A stretch of 64,000 bases of DNA from Ructibacterium gallinarum (GCF_014982785.1 NZ_JADCKB010000002.1:1-64000), one strand, 5' to 3'. Positions 17,377 to 28,455 are shown, counted from the first letter of the stretch. The notes: a model not told the origin generated them from the letters alone. Made by a program: numbers and translations.

Positions 17377-20300
17377 TCATTGTCCTCTGTAGACACTGCC
17401 GCAAAGCATCTGGGGTAAATCCAGGCTGTCATACACCACAAGCTCAACGGTTGCACCAGCCGGAGCCGCATGCGTTAAGACAATCTCCTGGGTTGCACCC
17501 GCTGCCGGATTGCAGGCCTGTACTGCCATACCGCAGAATTCATTGCCATTCCAGAGGGTCATAACCACAAATCCCTCTGCTGCCGAGTCGGTTGCATTAT
17601 AAAGGGTAACCTCCGCCTTTTTTGTTCCAGCTTCTTCGCTAATCAGTGCTTCCTGAATCTCTACCCCTTCTGCTTCGGTGCGGAACGCCGCACGGACAGG
17701 ATAGCGAATGGGCACGCCGGCGCTCAATTCCACATCGCCGCCCAACACAAACTGATAACTGCTTCCCGATGCAAGTTTCCGGGCAGGTGTAACCGTAATG
17801 CTTTTATCCGTCTCTGACCATTTCGCATCCTTGACAGAGGTTTTGACGCCCATATTATCCTGCAGCCAAACACTCTCTGCATTGACACTGCTGCCATACA
17901 CCACGTCATCCAGCTGGACGGTAAAACTCTCTGCGCTTGCCGACACAATATTATCCTCATCCACCGAGAGAATAGACGGTATCCGGAAATATTTTACAAT
18001 GCGCAGGTTGTCGATCGCCGTATAGGACGGGACGGTATCATTACGAGGCCCGTACAGGCGAATATAGTTTGCCGCAGTCATAGATGCACCCAAAGCAATG
18101 GTGCCAATTTGTTCTTCATCACGGAAAACGACCGCCGTATGGTTGGCCATATCAATATCAATACGGAAACTGTACCATCTGCCTGTCTCATAATCCACTG
18201 GATTGGTATTGCTGTTGCTCAGGGTCATCTGATCTCTGAACCGCAATAGAACCATTTCATTGCCGCTTGCCTGATAGAGGGAAAATCTCTTATCTCCCGA
18301 AGTATCCTTTGCATCCACATACAGATCACAGAATACCGAAAATTCATCCGCAATTCCTCCCAGCGGGATATTGATATACGGTAAATTCCCCGATGAATAT
18401 TCCTCATTGACTGTTTCAATGCCCACCAGCAAACTGTTGCCATGCTCTTCATCAATTTGTTCTACCTTGACATAACCACGCTGCGGATAAAGCAAAATGC
18501 CGGATTTCAGCGTAGTGCCTGTCTCTGTTTCAAAGGTGCTGTCTTCCACCAGCGAATGATCCAGCAGTCCTGCAATGGTCAAACTGAGGGTTGCCTCCGC
18601 CGTAATTCCATCCTTTGCTGTCGCCACTGCCCGAAGTTCTGTCCTGCCGATTCCCAGTTCGCTGATGTTCAGCAAATAGGGGGATTCCGTCAGCGTCTGT
18701 ATTAAAACCCCATTGGCATAGACTTTGATGTCCTGAATGCCGCTGGGAGAAGCCGCAGTGAGTTCAATCGTATCGGCTTCGCTGACTGGAATTTCTGCCT
18801 CCCCGGAATATCCGAGAAAAGCCACTCTTGTTCCCTGAATCAAATCGGAGGTATAAACAACAAATTCATGGCTGCCCATACTATCCATCGCCTGGCCGTT
18901 ATAGTCTAGAACCCCTGTGACTTCAAACCGAACTGCATCTGCCAATACGGGCGTTTCAAAAACATCTACCACTGCGCCATTGATATCCACTGTCTCGTAT
19001 GCGGTAATTCCACTGTTGTCAATCACTTGATTCCATACACCGTTTTGATTCAAATAAACTTTGTATTGCACCACAGTATTGTACGGGTCACGGAAATATG
19101 AACGCAGTTCTGTCAGCGTAAGAGAGCCGCCGAAATCTGCTTCCCAGCTGTCTCCCACTGCTCCTGTCCAATAAGTAGACGCATTGCTCCAATCCTGTAT
19201 ATTTGCAACCGTGTCAGCTGCCGCAGCGCCGTTTGTTCCGCCAGCTGTCACATTTTGCAGCGGCACCGCATTGTCCAGTTCAGGTGCAATGCCATAAATC
19301 TGCTCCAACGCTACCTGACCATATAATTTACCCAGCCGTCTCTGCGATTTTGCATCAAAATGCGTCAGGTCACCTTTGTCCCGGCTTCCTGCCGAACTGA
19401 CTGCCCAGCAGTTGCTGACTTCCTGCGGCAGTTTGGCAATAATCCGCTGGTTGAAAGACATACGGTTATTGATGGTTGTGGTATCTCTGCCATACCCCGG
19501 GATCTCACCAATGATAACCGGTAAATCTGCAGCGCCCAAATCCGTGCGCAGATTTTCTATCATCTGCTTAAAATTATTAATGTATGTGGTTGTATCGGTT
19601 CCCAAATCCGCACAGCCCTGATGCCAAATGATACCTTTCAGCGTTCCTCCGGCGGCAACGGCTGCCTTTGCACGTTCTACAGCATTTTCATACAAATCAT
19701 AGTCCGCCTGATCCTCTGCTGTTATTCCCGCATCTGCTGTATATCCCTTTTGCCATTGGGCAAGCTTTGTATTTCCTCGTGCATTGCTGATGATACCGAT
19801 CTTATGCTCCTCCCCAACCGTTTCCGCCAATGTTTTGGCAAAATAGAAAGCGGGGCTGAGGCCTTGCAGATCATTTTTCTGTACGGTAGAATACCGGTTC
19901 ATGCCTTCCCATTTACCTTCGTAGTACTGCGCCTGTGCTCTTTCCCATGCACCATCTGCATTAAAAAGGTATGCGTTGGGGATAAAAATTCTATCCTGCG
20001 CTTCCAGCTCGGCACGGCCCGCCATATTGGACTGGCCGATGGCCAGATAGAGATCAAAATTCTCCTTTGCAACCTCCGGTGCACCTACAACAGGCATATC
20101 GCTGGCAGTTACCGCATTTTCAATTTCTTCTTCAGCCGGTGGTTCCTCTTCTTCTACGGTCGTATCTGTGGTCAAAAGCAAGTTATCCAAATAAATGTCC
20201 CCGACGGTATTTTTGCTCATCTCAAAATCCAGCTTGGTATAAGAAGCCGTCTGCCGCTGCGGAACATCGGCAACTGCCAAAATATTATTGACATAAACAT

Positions 20301-21435
20301 CCATGAAGCTGCGCCCATGGATAACCAGCTTAATGTTTGCGCCGCCTTCTGCATCATATTTTGTCCTGTCTTCCTCATGCCAGGCAGTGCCATCATGCCA
20401 TCCAACAATAATGGTATTATCTGTCTGGGGGCGGATCACAATACAGCCTCCCAGCCGAAGGTTAAAGCTTCCGCCTTCTTCCAAATTATTTTGCAAATCA
20501 AAAGATACCAGATAATCGTCAATACCTGTCAGCAGATCAGCAAATTCCGCACCAACCCATGCTTCTTTTCCATCCCCTTTTTCTGTCTTGCCAAATTTCA
20601 GCACTTCATTTTCTATTGTGGCCGCAGCATCTGAACTTCCCGGTTTAAGATAAAGGACCGGATCCTCGGAAATATCCAAAATATTAGAAAAATCCTGGGT
20701 GTAAAGCACATCTTCTGATACCGGCGGCTGGCTGCCTTCGGTTATGGTTAAATTATCCAGCACAGCTTCTCCCCGTAAGCCATTGTTCATTTGAAGATGC
20801 AGCTGCGTAAAAGGCGACTCTCGATAGAGCAAACCTTCCCGAATCAACTCACCATTGATATAAACGTCTACCATTTCCTGATTTCTTACTGCCAAATCAA
20901 TGCGCACAGGTTTTGATAAATCATAGGTGGTCATATTTGTCTTATCCCAGCTTTTTACAGCTGGATCCCCGTTCCACCACTGGAATACGTGCCGATACTC
21001 CTCTTCTGCGGGAGGATTGGGATGGCCAACACCAGCACCGGCCGCATTTTCAAAAGCAAAGCATCCGCCCAGCTTGATGTTCATCGAACTTCCCGAAAAC
21101 GTTCCGGTATAATCAAAACTGACGGTATAGTCTTTCATGGATCCGATTGCACTGGCCAAATCAACCCGGAGCTCATGCACACCTCCCACTGTTTTGCCAA
21201 AATGCAGGGCACCGTCAACAATATTTGCATAAGCTTGGGCAGGATCTGTGGTTTGATTGGTGGGGCGATATATGAAGATAGCGTTTTGAGATATGTCCGT
21301 AATTGTTTCAAAATCTTCAATAACCATCGATTCTGCCGCCGCAGCCGTCGGGAGCACCGCTGTACTCAAAAGTACAGCGGCAGCCAATAAAATCCCCATA
21401 ACTTTTTTAAAATAATGCTTCTGTTTAATCAACAC
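17377..21435 (-). CDS. Secreted SASA-type carbohydrate acetylesterase, multimodular
   Basis: 1352 residues starting at GTG 21435 (AAAGGAGG 6 bases upstream, inside the end of the previous gene). Signal peptide 1-34, two LamG-like modules (35-235, 240-425), a Glu-rich linker, then a SASA/CE6-like esterase (about 458-715): GQSNMAG at 468-474 with the Ser, WHQGCAD near 604, DLTHFD near 689 with Asp-His. The usual WHQGE has Cys in place of Glu. Then an F5/8C-like module (725-865), an Ig-like domain, another LamG-like module, an SbsA-like Ig domain and the C-terminal module. Likely removes O-acetyl groups from the polysaccharide. Confidence 0.85.
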   Translation of the reverse strand: MLIKQKHYFKKVMGILLAAAVLLSTAVLPTAAAAESMVIEDFETITDISQNAIFIYRPTNQTTDPAQAYANIVDGALHFGKTVGGVHELRVDLASAIGSMKDYTVSFDYTGTFSGSSMNIKLGGCFAFENAAGAGVGHPNPPAEEEYRHVFQWWNGDPAVKSWDKTNMTTYDLSKPVRIDLAVRNQEMVDVYINGELIREGLLYRESPFTQLHLQMNNGLRGEAVLDNLTITEGSQPPVSEDVLYTQDFSNILDISEDPVLYLKPGSSDAAATIENEVLKFGKTEKGDGKEAWVGAEFADLLTGIDDYLVSFDLQNNLEEGGSFNLRLGGCIVIRPQTDNTIIVGWHDGTAWHEEDRTKYDAEGGANIKLVIHGRSFMDVYVNNILAVADVPQRQTASYTKLDFEMSKNTVGDIYLDNLLLTTDTTVEEEEPPAEEEIENAVTASDMPVVGAPEVAKENFDLYLAIGQSNMAGRAELEAQDRIFIPNAYLFNADGAWERAQAQYYEGKWEGMNRYSTVQKNDLQGLSPAFYFAKTLAETVGEEHKIGIISNARGNTKLAQWQKGYTADAGITAEDQADYDLYENAVERAKAAVAAGGTLKGIIWHQGCADLGTDTTTYINNFKQMIENLRTDLGAADLPVIIGEIPGYGRDTTTINNRMSFNQRIIAKLPQEVSNCWAVSSAGSRDKGDLTHFDAKSQRRLGKLYGQVALEQIYGIAPELDNAVPLQNVTAGGTNGAAAADTVANIQDWSNASTYWTGAVGDSWEADFGGSLTLTELRSYFRDPYNTVVQYKVYLNQNGVWNQVIDNSGITAYETVDINGAVVDVFETPVLADAVRFEVTGVLDYNGQAMDSMGSHEFVVYTSDLIQGTRVAFLGYSGEAEIPVSEADTIELTAASPSGIQDIKVYANGVLIQTLTESPYLLNISELGIGRTELRAVATAKDGITAEATLSLTIAGLLDHSLVEDSTFETETGTTLKSGILLYPQRGYVKVEQIDEEHGNSLLVGIETVNEEYSSGNLPYINIPLGGIADEFSVFCDLYVDAKDTSGDKRFSLYQASGNEMVLLRFRDQMTLSNSNTNPVDYETGRWYSFRIDIDMANHTAVVFRDEEQIGTIALGASMTAANYIRLYGPRNDTVPSYTAIDNLRIVKYFRIPSILSVDEDNIVSASAESFTVQLDDVVYGSSVNAESVWLQDNMGVKTSVKDAKWSETDKSITVTPARKLASGSSYQFVLGGDVELSAGVPIRYPVRAAFRTEAEGVEIQEALISEEAGTKKAEVTLYNATDSAAEGFVVMTLWNGNEFCGMAVQACNPAAGATQEIVLTHAAPAGATVELVVYDSLDLPQMLCGSVYRGQ

Positions 21436-24400
21436 GATACGCCTCCTTTAGCCGCACTATACGCAATTCCAATACATTGGTATTGACGTTTGCACTATTG
21501 CCCTGGCCAACCAGCTTAATATACCGGCCTGACACATCTTTGAACTTGAATACCTGATAATCTTCTGCACCCAGCTCAGAGCTGAAAGTATCAATCAAAT
21601 TCCAGTTGGTGCCGTCATCAGAAACATACAAATCAAAGTAATATTGTCTTGCTCCACTCTGCCAGAAGCCTGCCGCCAGCCCGTCAATTTCCTGTACGGA
21701 TCCAAGATCAAAGACTGCGTTTTCTCCAGTGTTTAGCGTCGTCCAACGAGTAGCAAAATCATTATCAAACATATTTTTTCCAATGTTTTCTTTCTCTGGC
21801 TCTGCAGAAACGGACCAGTCGACAATCGGAATTTCATCATAAGCAATATCTTTAATACCCTGCATGGTACTATACGGCAAGATAAATACTTTATACCGTG
21901 TTTTATCGGCATTATAAATACGCACGGTATTGGCTGTTGTCAGCGAATCAGAAACTACCACTTCTGCTGTCATTCCATCTGACTTCGGCACGATTTCGAA
22001 GGTCGGCAAATTTTCCGGATCCACAACAGGAACACTGGAAATGCCATCATACTCCATACCATTTATCCGAAGAATATAGCTGTAATCTTCATTGCCTGCA
22101 AGTTGATCAGAGTATCCGGGCGCTTTCCACTCATCAATAGGAGTCTGGTCTACTACCCCCGCAAATTCACCCAATCGAACGGTCAGATTTACTTTTCCGC
22201 TTCCAACCAGGCGAATCGCAACTTTACGATATCCGGAATTTGGATTTTGCCCTTCCCCCTGCGGAGAAGTTTCCAGCGGCACTGCATCCATAATCGACAC
22301 CTCTGCCGTGTCTGCGTCTGTTTCAAAGTTTAAGGTGAGAGACTGCCCATTACTGGAAAGAATCACTGTACGGTCGTCAATCACCTGTGCAGCCGCCTGG
22401 GTGTGCATAAACCAGTAAATTTCTGAATTATCCTTATTCAGCTCAATTTCATCCCGAATGGTCAAACTGCGGTAATTGTCACCAACATAAAAACCACGCA
22501 AAAACTTATCTGCATCAGCATACGATTCACTCAAATCATAAACGCCAAATGCGCCGCCCTCTCCTTCTTCACTCTTAATGAGAGGATCATATGTATCCCC
22601 AATCTGATTCAGGGTACTGCCATTGTTGATGGTAATGGTGTTGTGCCCTTCGGTCCGCACACGGTACTTTTGAGAGGAAGACAAGCTCGAGTTATAATCC
22701 TCTGCCGGCAGCGAACAGGCCCAGCGAACACCATTGAGGTCAAAGTTAAAGTCACCGTTATCATTGTGAGAATGATAGAAGGTAACCGGACCGCCGTGTG
22801 CCGCCAGGAAAAGTCCGTCATATTTGGTATAGTCCTCATGAACCGCAAACATCTCCAAGCCACGGGTAGTATATATGCGGGGCATGATGTTAATCTGATC
22901 AATCGTTACAGACGGATCATAGAACAAAGCGTCAAACACATCTGCAGTGTTATTGGTCATTCGGCTGTCATAACCCCGTGTAATCGTTGCCTTACGTGCT
23001 GCCAACAGCTCCGGCTGATCAAAATAAACCCCCAAAAATGCCATTGGGAAATTCGCATAGGAACTCTCTGAACCGCAGTCATGATAGTTATAAGAGCCCA
23101 GCATACTGCGCAGCGCCAGGTTTGCAGGTCCCGTTTCCTTTGTTCCAGGGAAGCACGACAATTTAAAGTCTGTTCCATAAACTTCCTGTAAGGTAGCAAA
23201 TGCGTATGCAATGCTTCTTGCAACAATCATCCAGTAGTTGGTACTTTCTACCCATGAACCATCCGGATATAAGTTTTTGAAGGTGTATTCAAAGCTTCGG
23301 ATGCTGTGCCAAAGCATATCGGTACAAACTTCCGGGAAATCCTCCATAAACGCCAGCGCCATGCAAACGCTTCCGCCGTTTACCCAGGCATTGTAGTTAC
23401 TGATCCATTTATTGTAATAACCAATAACGTTGATATTTCCATCAGGGCCTCCTCGTACCGGGGAACGTCCATAGAATCCTTCGGAAATAACCGTAATATG
23501 AAGGCGCATGGCATTATCCCGAATGTTCTGGCGCTGCTCCTCTGTGAAAGCATTATAAAACCAATCATATCCTATTGCAATGCCCATGCCGTAAGATCCC
23601 GTGTCAATCGGATGTCCAGGGTTAATATCCGGGAAATGATCCAGTGCACTCAAATTTGCCCAAGCGCAATCCACATATTTTTGATCCCCCGTCATTTGAT
23701 AGGCAAATCCAACACGGAACATACGGTCACGCAGACGATCTCCCACTGTTGTAGTACGCAAATCATCCTGATAGACATAACTAATCGGCGCTGCTTCACA
23801 ATCACTGTCCGCCTTTCCGATAATATCATCCACCACTTTTTTCATATATTCATCGGTTTTTGCCTGCTCTTTTATGCGTTCAAAATCATCTGCACCTGCC
23901 ATAATACGGGGATGCTTGGCTCCATTATCCGTGGCCGCATTAAAGTCTGCAAGCAACGTCTCTCTGGTGGGACGATCAAACAAGAGATAGTCATAAATGT
24001 ATTGCAAAGAACTAAACCGATCGATATAACCGGTATGTATCTCACGCTTATAATAGGGCACCTCGTCTTCCACATCAAAGTAAATTTTATTTAACGAAGT
24101 AATCACCAGTCCGTTGGTATCGTCAAATACATTATATCCAAGCAAAGACGATGCTGTTTCCATAACCGGGATCAAATCAACACCATTTGGCTTGATCGGC
24201 TTTTTGGTCAAGGCAACGGTTTTGTCGCCTTCGCTGACGCTGTCTCCTGCCAATGTGACAGAAGACCCATAAGCACGATTGAAGTCCGCTAAAGCTACAT
24301 ACATTTCTCCGTCTTGATAAACCGGCTCTGCCGTCATATCAAATTTGCCGCCATTGCTGTAAATATTCTTTCCATAGTAATGGAAGGTAATTTTGTCCTT

Positions 24401-25783
24401 TAAATAATCCACAATAGGTTGGTCACTGCTAAACATAGACGTCCGGGTTTCTTCCCCCTCCGGCTGTCCTGCATAGGGCTGCGCCAAACCGGTAAACTCC
24501 AGATGGCGGGCTTCCATTGAGCCGGTATACTGCCCGCTTCTGCATTGAACACGGATCATATTCAGCGTATTTAACGTGTTAGAGATCGCCACATTATCCA
24601 ATACTTTGTCCCCATCTAAGAACATCGTTATGGTATGATCAATCAAATTCAAATACATGGTAACACGGAACCATTTTCCTTTTGCGGCTACGCCACTCAG
24701 GGTCTGGCCGTTAATCAGCTTAACACTGCCGTCGCTGTCGATCGTAATGGGATACAGATTGACTTGACTGCTTGAACTTGTCGTGTCCCGCAGCTGATAT
24801 ATATACAAACTGCTGTCCCCATCAAAGTCGCACATGAACTCTCCTGCTATTTTAAAATGCTTATACTCGTTGGAGCTTCGATAGGTTGTAAAAATTTTTG
24901 AGGTAACATCAATAAACAGGTCTTCTTCTGTGATTTTGTTGAAAATAATTTTATCGCCCTTATTGGGATTTTTGTAATCAAATTTTTCACAGATAATCTC
25001 ATTTGTTTTAGGAGTAATCGTTGTATTTGGATATCCCACATACCGGTGGGTAATATAGTCACTCTTGAAAAAGCTAAAATCTCCCAAATCATCTGTATAA
25101 TCCAAAAACTCCTGGCCTTCCGGATTGAAAGCAGCAGCTGGCAGCTTGCTTACCGGCTCTGTTCCCTCATAAACATATAAATTGTCTAAATAAAGGTTCT
25201 CTGTCATTTCTGCAATTCTGACAAGAGAAAATCCATTAAAATTTGCATTTGTGGGCAGTTTCCAACGGTTCAAAACCAATTTGTCGTTAATATAAATGTC
25301 ATAGGTTCCCGATTTCAAATTGAGCGCAACTGCCAACCGTGTAAAATCATTTGGATTGACACTGCCAACCTCTTTTCCCTCTTTGGTCAGAATAACATTG
25401 TTCCGAATGGTAAGAAGGGTAGAATTGGATGTGCTGGTTTTCAGCAGCAAATCCAAACTGATTTTTCCATCCCCGCTGAGATCCATACTAATCATATATT
25501 TTTTGCTCTGGGTGGAGTAAGGAGCCGTAATGGTTGTTTTGGCCCCGGGCATAATCTGAAACTTCTTATCTGTTGTATCCACCTCTATGACTCTTGTTTT
25601 TGCCCCGGCTACCGTCACTGTTTCCGGTGTCCCGTTTGTCTCTGCCCCGTCAAAAGGTTCCGAATAGATAAAAACCGTATCTTCCTTCTGTTCTGCCGCC
25701 AAAGCCGAAAATGGCATACCGATACTACTGCCAAATGCAATCAGAATCAAAAAAGTAATCAGTCGTTTTGTTGATTTGCTCAT
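21425..25783 (-). CDS. Secreted heparinase II/III-type lyase with F5/8C domain (1452 aa)
   Basis: Start at ATG 25783, where GAAAGGA is well spaced; an ATG three codons earlier abuts it. Signal peptide about 1-30, a LamG-like module (to about 215), then the same core as the 3752-7744 protein: beta-sandwich, stalk domain, alpha/alpha toroid with GYYNKWISNYNAW, heparinase II/III sandwich with HSHNDNGDF and EGHNT. The C-terminus differs: in place of a LamG-like module and terminal module it has an F5/8 type C (discoidin) domain (about 1310-1452; NMFDNDFATRW, VFDLGSV, YIKLVGQG) likely binding galactose-type sugars. Conserved catalytic motifs suggest the same chemistry; binding preference probably differs. 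Confidence 0.88.
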   Translation of the reverse strand: MSKSTKRLITFLILIAFGSSIGMPFSALAAEQKEDTVFIYSEPFDGAETNGTPETVTVAGAKTRVIEVDTTDKKFQIMPGAKTTITAPYSTQSKKYMISMDLSGDGKISLDLLLKTSTSNSTLLTIRNNVILTKEGKEVGSVNPNDFTRLAVALNLKSGTYDIYINDKLVLNRWKLPTNANFNGFSLVRIAEMTENLYLDNLYVYEGTEPVSKLPAAAFNPEGQEFLDYTDDLGDFSFFKSDYITHRYVGYPNTTITPKTNEIICEKFDYKNPNKGDKIIFNKITEEDLFIDVTSKIFTTYRSSNEYKHFKIAGEFMCDFDGDSSLYIYQLRDTTSSSSQVNLYPITIDSDGSVKLINGQTLSGVAAKGKWFRVTMYLNLIDHTITMFLDGDKVLDNVAISNTLNTLNMIRVQCRSGQYTGSMEARHLEFTGLAQPYAGQPEGEETRTSMFSSDQPIVDYLKDKITFHYYGKNIYSNGGKFDMTAEPVYQDGEMYVALADFNRAYGSSVTLAGDSVSEGDKTVALTKKPIKPNGVDLIPVMETASSLLGYNVFDDTNGLVITSLNKIYFDVEDEVPYYKREIHTGYIDRFSSLQYIYDYLLFDRPTRETLLADFNAATDNGAKHPRIMAGADDFERIKEQAKTDEYMKKVVDDIIGKADSDCEAAPISYVYQDDLRTTTVGDRLRDRMFRVGFAYQMTGDQKYVDCAWANLSALDHFPDINPGHPIDTGSYGMGIAIGYDWFYNAFTEEQRQNIRDNAMRLHITVISEGFYGRSPVRGGPDGNINVIGYYNKWISNYNAWVNGGSVCMALAFMEDFPEVCTDMLWHSIRSFEYTFKNLYPDGSWVESTNYWMIVARSIAYAFATLQEVYGTDFKLSCFPGTKETGPANLALRSMLGSYNYHDCGSESSYANFPMAFLGVYFDQPELLAARKATITRGYDSRMTNNTADVFDALFYDPSVTIDQINIMPRIYTTRGLEMFAVHEDYTKYDGLFLAAHGGPVTFYHSHNDNGDFNFDLNGVRWACSLPAEDYNSSLSSSQKYRVRTEGHNTITINNGSTLNQIGDTYDPLIKSEEGEGGAFGVYDLSESYADADKFLRGFYVGDNYRSLTIRDEIELNKDNSEIYWFMHTQAAAQVIDDRTVILSSNGQSLTLNFETDADTAEVSIMDAVPLETSPQGEGQNPNSGYRKVAIRLVGSGKVNLTVRLGEFAGVVDQTPIDEWKAPGYSDQLAGNEDYSYILRINGMEYDGISSVPVVDPENLPTFEIVPKSDGMTAEVVVSDSLTTANTVRIYNADKTRYKVFILPYSTMQGIKDIAYDEIPIVDWSVSAEPEKENIGKNMFDNDFATRWTTLNTGENAVFDLGSVQEIDGLAAGFWQSGARQYYFDLYVSDDGTNWNLIDTFSSELGAEDYQVFKFKDVSGRYIKLVGQGNSANVNTNVLELRIVRLKEAYRVD

Positions 25784-25797
25784 AGCTACCATCCTTT

Positions 25798-28440
25798 CTA
25801 ACGTTCATAGACATATACGGCATTGGGCGCCTGGTAATTCAGATAAACCACAATATAGTAATTTTCATTGCCAAACGATTTATAGTCTTTGAGTTCTTTT
25901 ATCGTAATAGGGCGAATCTCATTACGATTTGCATTGATAATTGCCATGTTGCTGGTCTGCAGCTTTAAATTAATCAAATTAGGGAAATCATACAGATATC
26001 CTCCGCTGCCATCCGCCGTCTTGCTCAAATAGGCATAGGTGCTGTCTACCGCATAAAGTGCGCCATAAAAATAACTGATATTGGACGGAACTTCAAAACG
26101 CACACTTCCGCCAGCCGCCGTATTGGGGACAGGCAATCCAGAAGAGGCATCAAAGACCACCGTAATCTGCTGAACAAAATTGTCTTCATCGGTGATCAGT
26201 TCAATAATATCACCGGCGCACAGTTCCTTTGGCAAGGTTTCCTCGATCTCCTCCGGAATATAGAACGTTTTATAACTTTGAGAGCCATAGGTATAAATGA
26301 TCGTTCCTTCTGTGTTGTCAGGCAGAATGCCATGGGCAACGCTTTCGATCATATAATTTTTTGCCTGCGTCACATGTTCGCCTTTGAGAACCACCGCTCC
26401 TGCCGTCCCGTATTCGTTTAAGTCATAGACTTCAAACGCATAGTTGCGGTTGCTGGTCAGGCTTCCTGCATCACTAATAAGAAATTTGTCCGGCTCTGCT
26501 GTTTTCACCGTATCATCTTTCGGCACAGAAAATACAACAGTATCGTTCAAATTAAAATAAGGGGCACAAGACTTTCCGCCGGAGCGGTAATTAAAGGACG
26601 TCACTGCCGCACCGTTGCTGGTAAAGGAATAACGGCGCAAACTGTCTCTTTCATCTTCCGGTTGCTCAGCAAAGTCAAAATCGGTAGCCGCCAAATCAAT
26701 GTGTGTAATCTCTCCTTTTTCATTGACGCTATACCGCAATAATTGCGGTTTTACCTCATTGTTTTCGCTGAGCGCTGACAAAACCGTCTTTCCGTCTACC
26801 TTTTTCAGTCCATTATCTAAACGAATCTTGTCAAAATGGAAAATCTTAATTTCTCCTCCTTGTGTATAAATCTTTAACTGAATGCCTTCGCTGAACCCTC
26901 CATCTTCCGCTGCATCAATCAAATATCCATACACCATATCACTGCCGCCGCTGTTTACTACCACGATTTCGTTATGATAACCCAAGAGGAAAACCCCCTC
27001 GTTTCCCGGTATCATTTGCGCCGAATAATACGCTTTTGCGTAAGAAGAAAGGACATATTTTTCTTCATCAATATAAATTTCATCGTCGCCGGTCACCTGC
27101 GTAATGGTTCCTGTGATCTGTCCTGCACACAAGCGGGCGGTAATCAATACGTCATCCATAGACCGCTCAATTAAAAATAAATTTCCGCTTTTTACATCCT
27201 CAAACTCCAGCTTTTCTCCATCAACGCCAAGCAAAATCAACGCTGTTTCAGAAGAATTTGCCTGAATGCTGTTTTCTGTTGCATGCAGATCCGAAATGCT
27301 TTCGCTCCATCCATCCACTTTGTCTACATACAAATAGCTGTAACAGGTAATAAACACATACTCATATTTTCCATCCCAGTTATTGTCAACCAAACGAACA
27401 GAACCTGAATTTTCTAAAACACTTGAAAAATCCAAAGTCTCAACGGCACGTCCATTGTATATCAAAATACTTCCAGCGGTTTGATAAGAACGGCTTTTTC
27501 CCGAATTGGAATCATAACATACCAATCCCTCTTTATCCAAACTGCTGACGTCCTCCAAGTCCACTTCTACCTCCCGATTATAAACGGGGATAATTATCTC
27601 GGCGTAGTTGGTATCTTTGTCATAATAAACGCAGGCATTTCTTCCCAACAGATCCGGCGAGCATTCTGTACTTGCATAACGTATGCCATCGATTTCAATG
27701 CTTGGCTCTTCTGAAAAAGATGTGCCCGGACGATAGGAATTATACTGTGTCGCAGTAATGACGCCCTCTGTTCGGCGGAGGTGATAAAGAGACTCTAGAT
27801 AGTCAACCTCTGTTTTCTCATAGCGTGCATATCCATCCTCTGTGATTCCGGTAAAACGGATGGTAGAGGTCAGCAAATTATACAAAATGGACCGAACACT
27901 GTTGACCGACATAGCCCCTGCTTCACGAGGTACCTGATTTAACAAATCAATATTGCGTGCAGCACGAATGTACCCCTCCGGATAACCGCCGTAAGAAGCC
28001 GCTGCAGCTTCATAGCCCAATGCGTGAATTACCATTTTGACTGCGTGTTCATACTGCACCGGCGCCAATGGTTCAAAGTTCTCGGCTTGACTTATAATTC
28101 CAGCCGCATATGCCGCATTAATTTCAGCTGCATATGGAGTATCTTCCGTTACATCAGCAAATACACTGTTAAATCCGTCAATTTGAATGGCAAACGCCCG
28201 CATCAATGCACCAGTAAATTCTGCTCTGGTTACCGTATCTTCTGTGAAAAAATCTTCCCCTAAAACATACTCCATAACCGCAGCAATCTCTGTATCCCTG
28301 TCACTGTCCGGTGAAACTGCCGCAGTTGCTTCCGCAGACTCCTCTGCAGCAGGTTCTTCTGCCGTAGCAAAAATTCCCGGCAAGGTGAATAGTATGGCAA
28401 GGAGCAAAGCCATAAGTTTTCGATTATTCTTCGTCATCAT
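25798..28440 (-). CDS. SLH-anchored surface protein
   Basis: 880 residues, signal peptide 1-26, three SLH repeats at about 45-215 (TRAEFTGALMRAF, GIISQAENFEPLAPVQYEHA, GGYPEGYIRAAR), then about 660 residues of beta-rich sequence without recognised domain, ending in YYIVVYLN...NAVYVYER. SLH domains bind pyruvylated cell-wall polymers, so the protein sits on the cell surface. The GYPxGYIxAA and C-terminal patterns are shared with the major SLH protein at 51127-54261, marking a family. It lies directly upstream of the first lyase in the operon (5-14 bases), suggesting a surface partner, docking site or pore for glycan capture. AAAGGAGG site. Confidence 0.85.
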   Translation of the reverse strand: MMTKNNRKLMALLLAILFTLPGIFATAEEPAAEESAEATAAVSPDSDRDTEIAAVMEYVLGEDFFTEDTVTRAEFTGALMRAFAIQIDGFNSVFADVTEDTPYAAEINAAYAAGIISQAENFEPLAPVQYEHAVKMVIHALGYEAAAASYGGYPEGYIRAARNIDLLNQVPREAGAMSVNSVRSILYNLLTSTIRFTGITEDGYARYEKTEVDYLESLYHLRRTEGVITATQYNSYRPGTSFSEEPSIEIDGIRYASTECSPDLLGRNACVYYDKDTNYAEIIIPVYNREVEVDLEDVSSLDKEGLVCYDSNSGKSRSYQTAGSILIYNGRAVETLDFSSVLENSGSVRLVDNNWDGKYEYVFITCYSYLYVDKVDGWSESISDLHATENSIQANSSETALILLGVDGEKLEFEDVKSGNLFLIERSMDDVLITARLCAGQITGTITQVTGDDEIYIDEEKYVLSSYAKAYYSAQMIPGNEGVFLLGYHNEIVVVNSGGSDMVYGYLIDAAEDGGFSEGIQLKIYTQGGEIKIFHFDKIRLDNGLKKVDGKTVLSALSENNEVKPQLLRYSVNEKGEITHIDLAATDFDFAEQPEDERDSLRRYSFTSNGAAVTSFNYRSGGKSCAPYFNLNDTVVFSVPKDDTVKTAEPDKFLISDAGSLTSNRNYAFEVYDLNEYGTAGAVVLKGEHVTQAKNYMIESVAHGILPDNTEGTIIYTYGSQSYKTFYIPEEIEETLPKELCAGDIIELITDEDNFVQQITVVFDASSGLPVPNTAAGGSVRFEVPSNISYFYGALYAVDSTYAYLSKTADGSGGYLYDFPNLINLKLQTSNMAIINANRNEIRPITIKELKDYKSFGNENYYIVVYLNYQAPNAVYVYER

Positions 28441-28455
28441 TGTCTTTCTCCTCCT

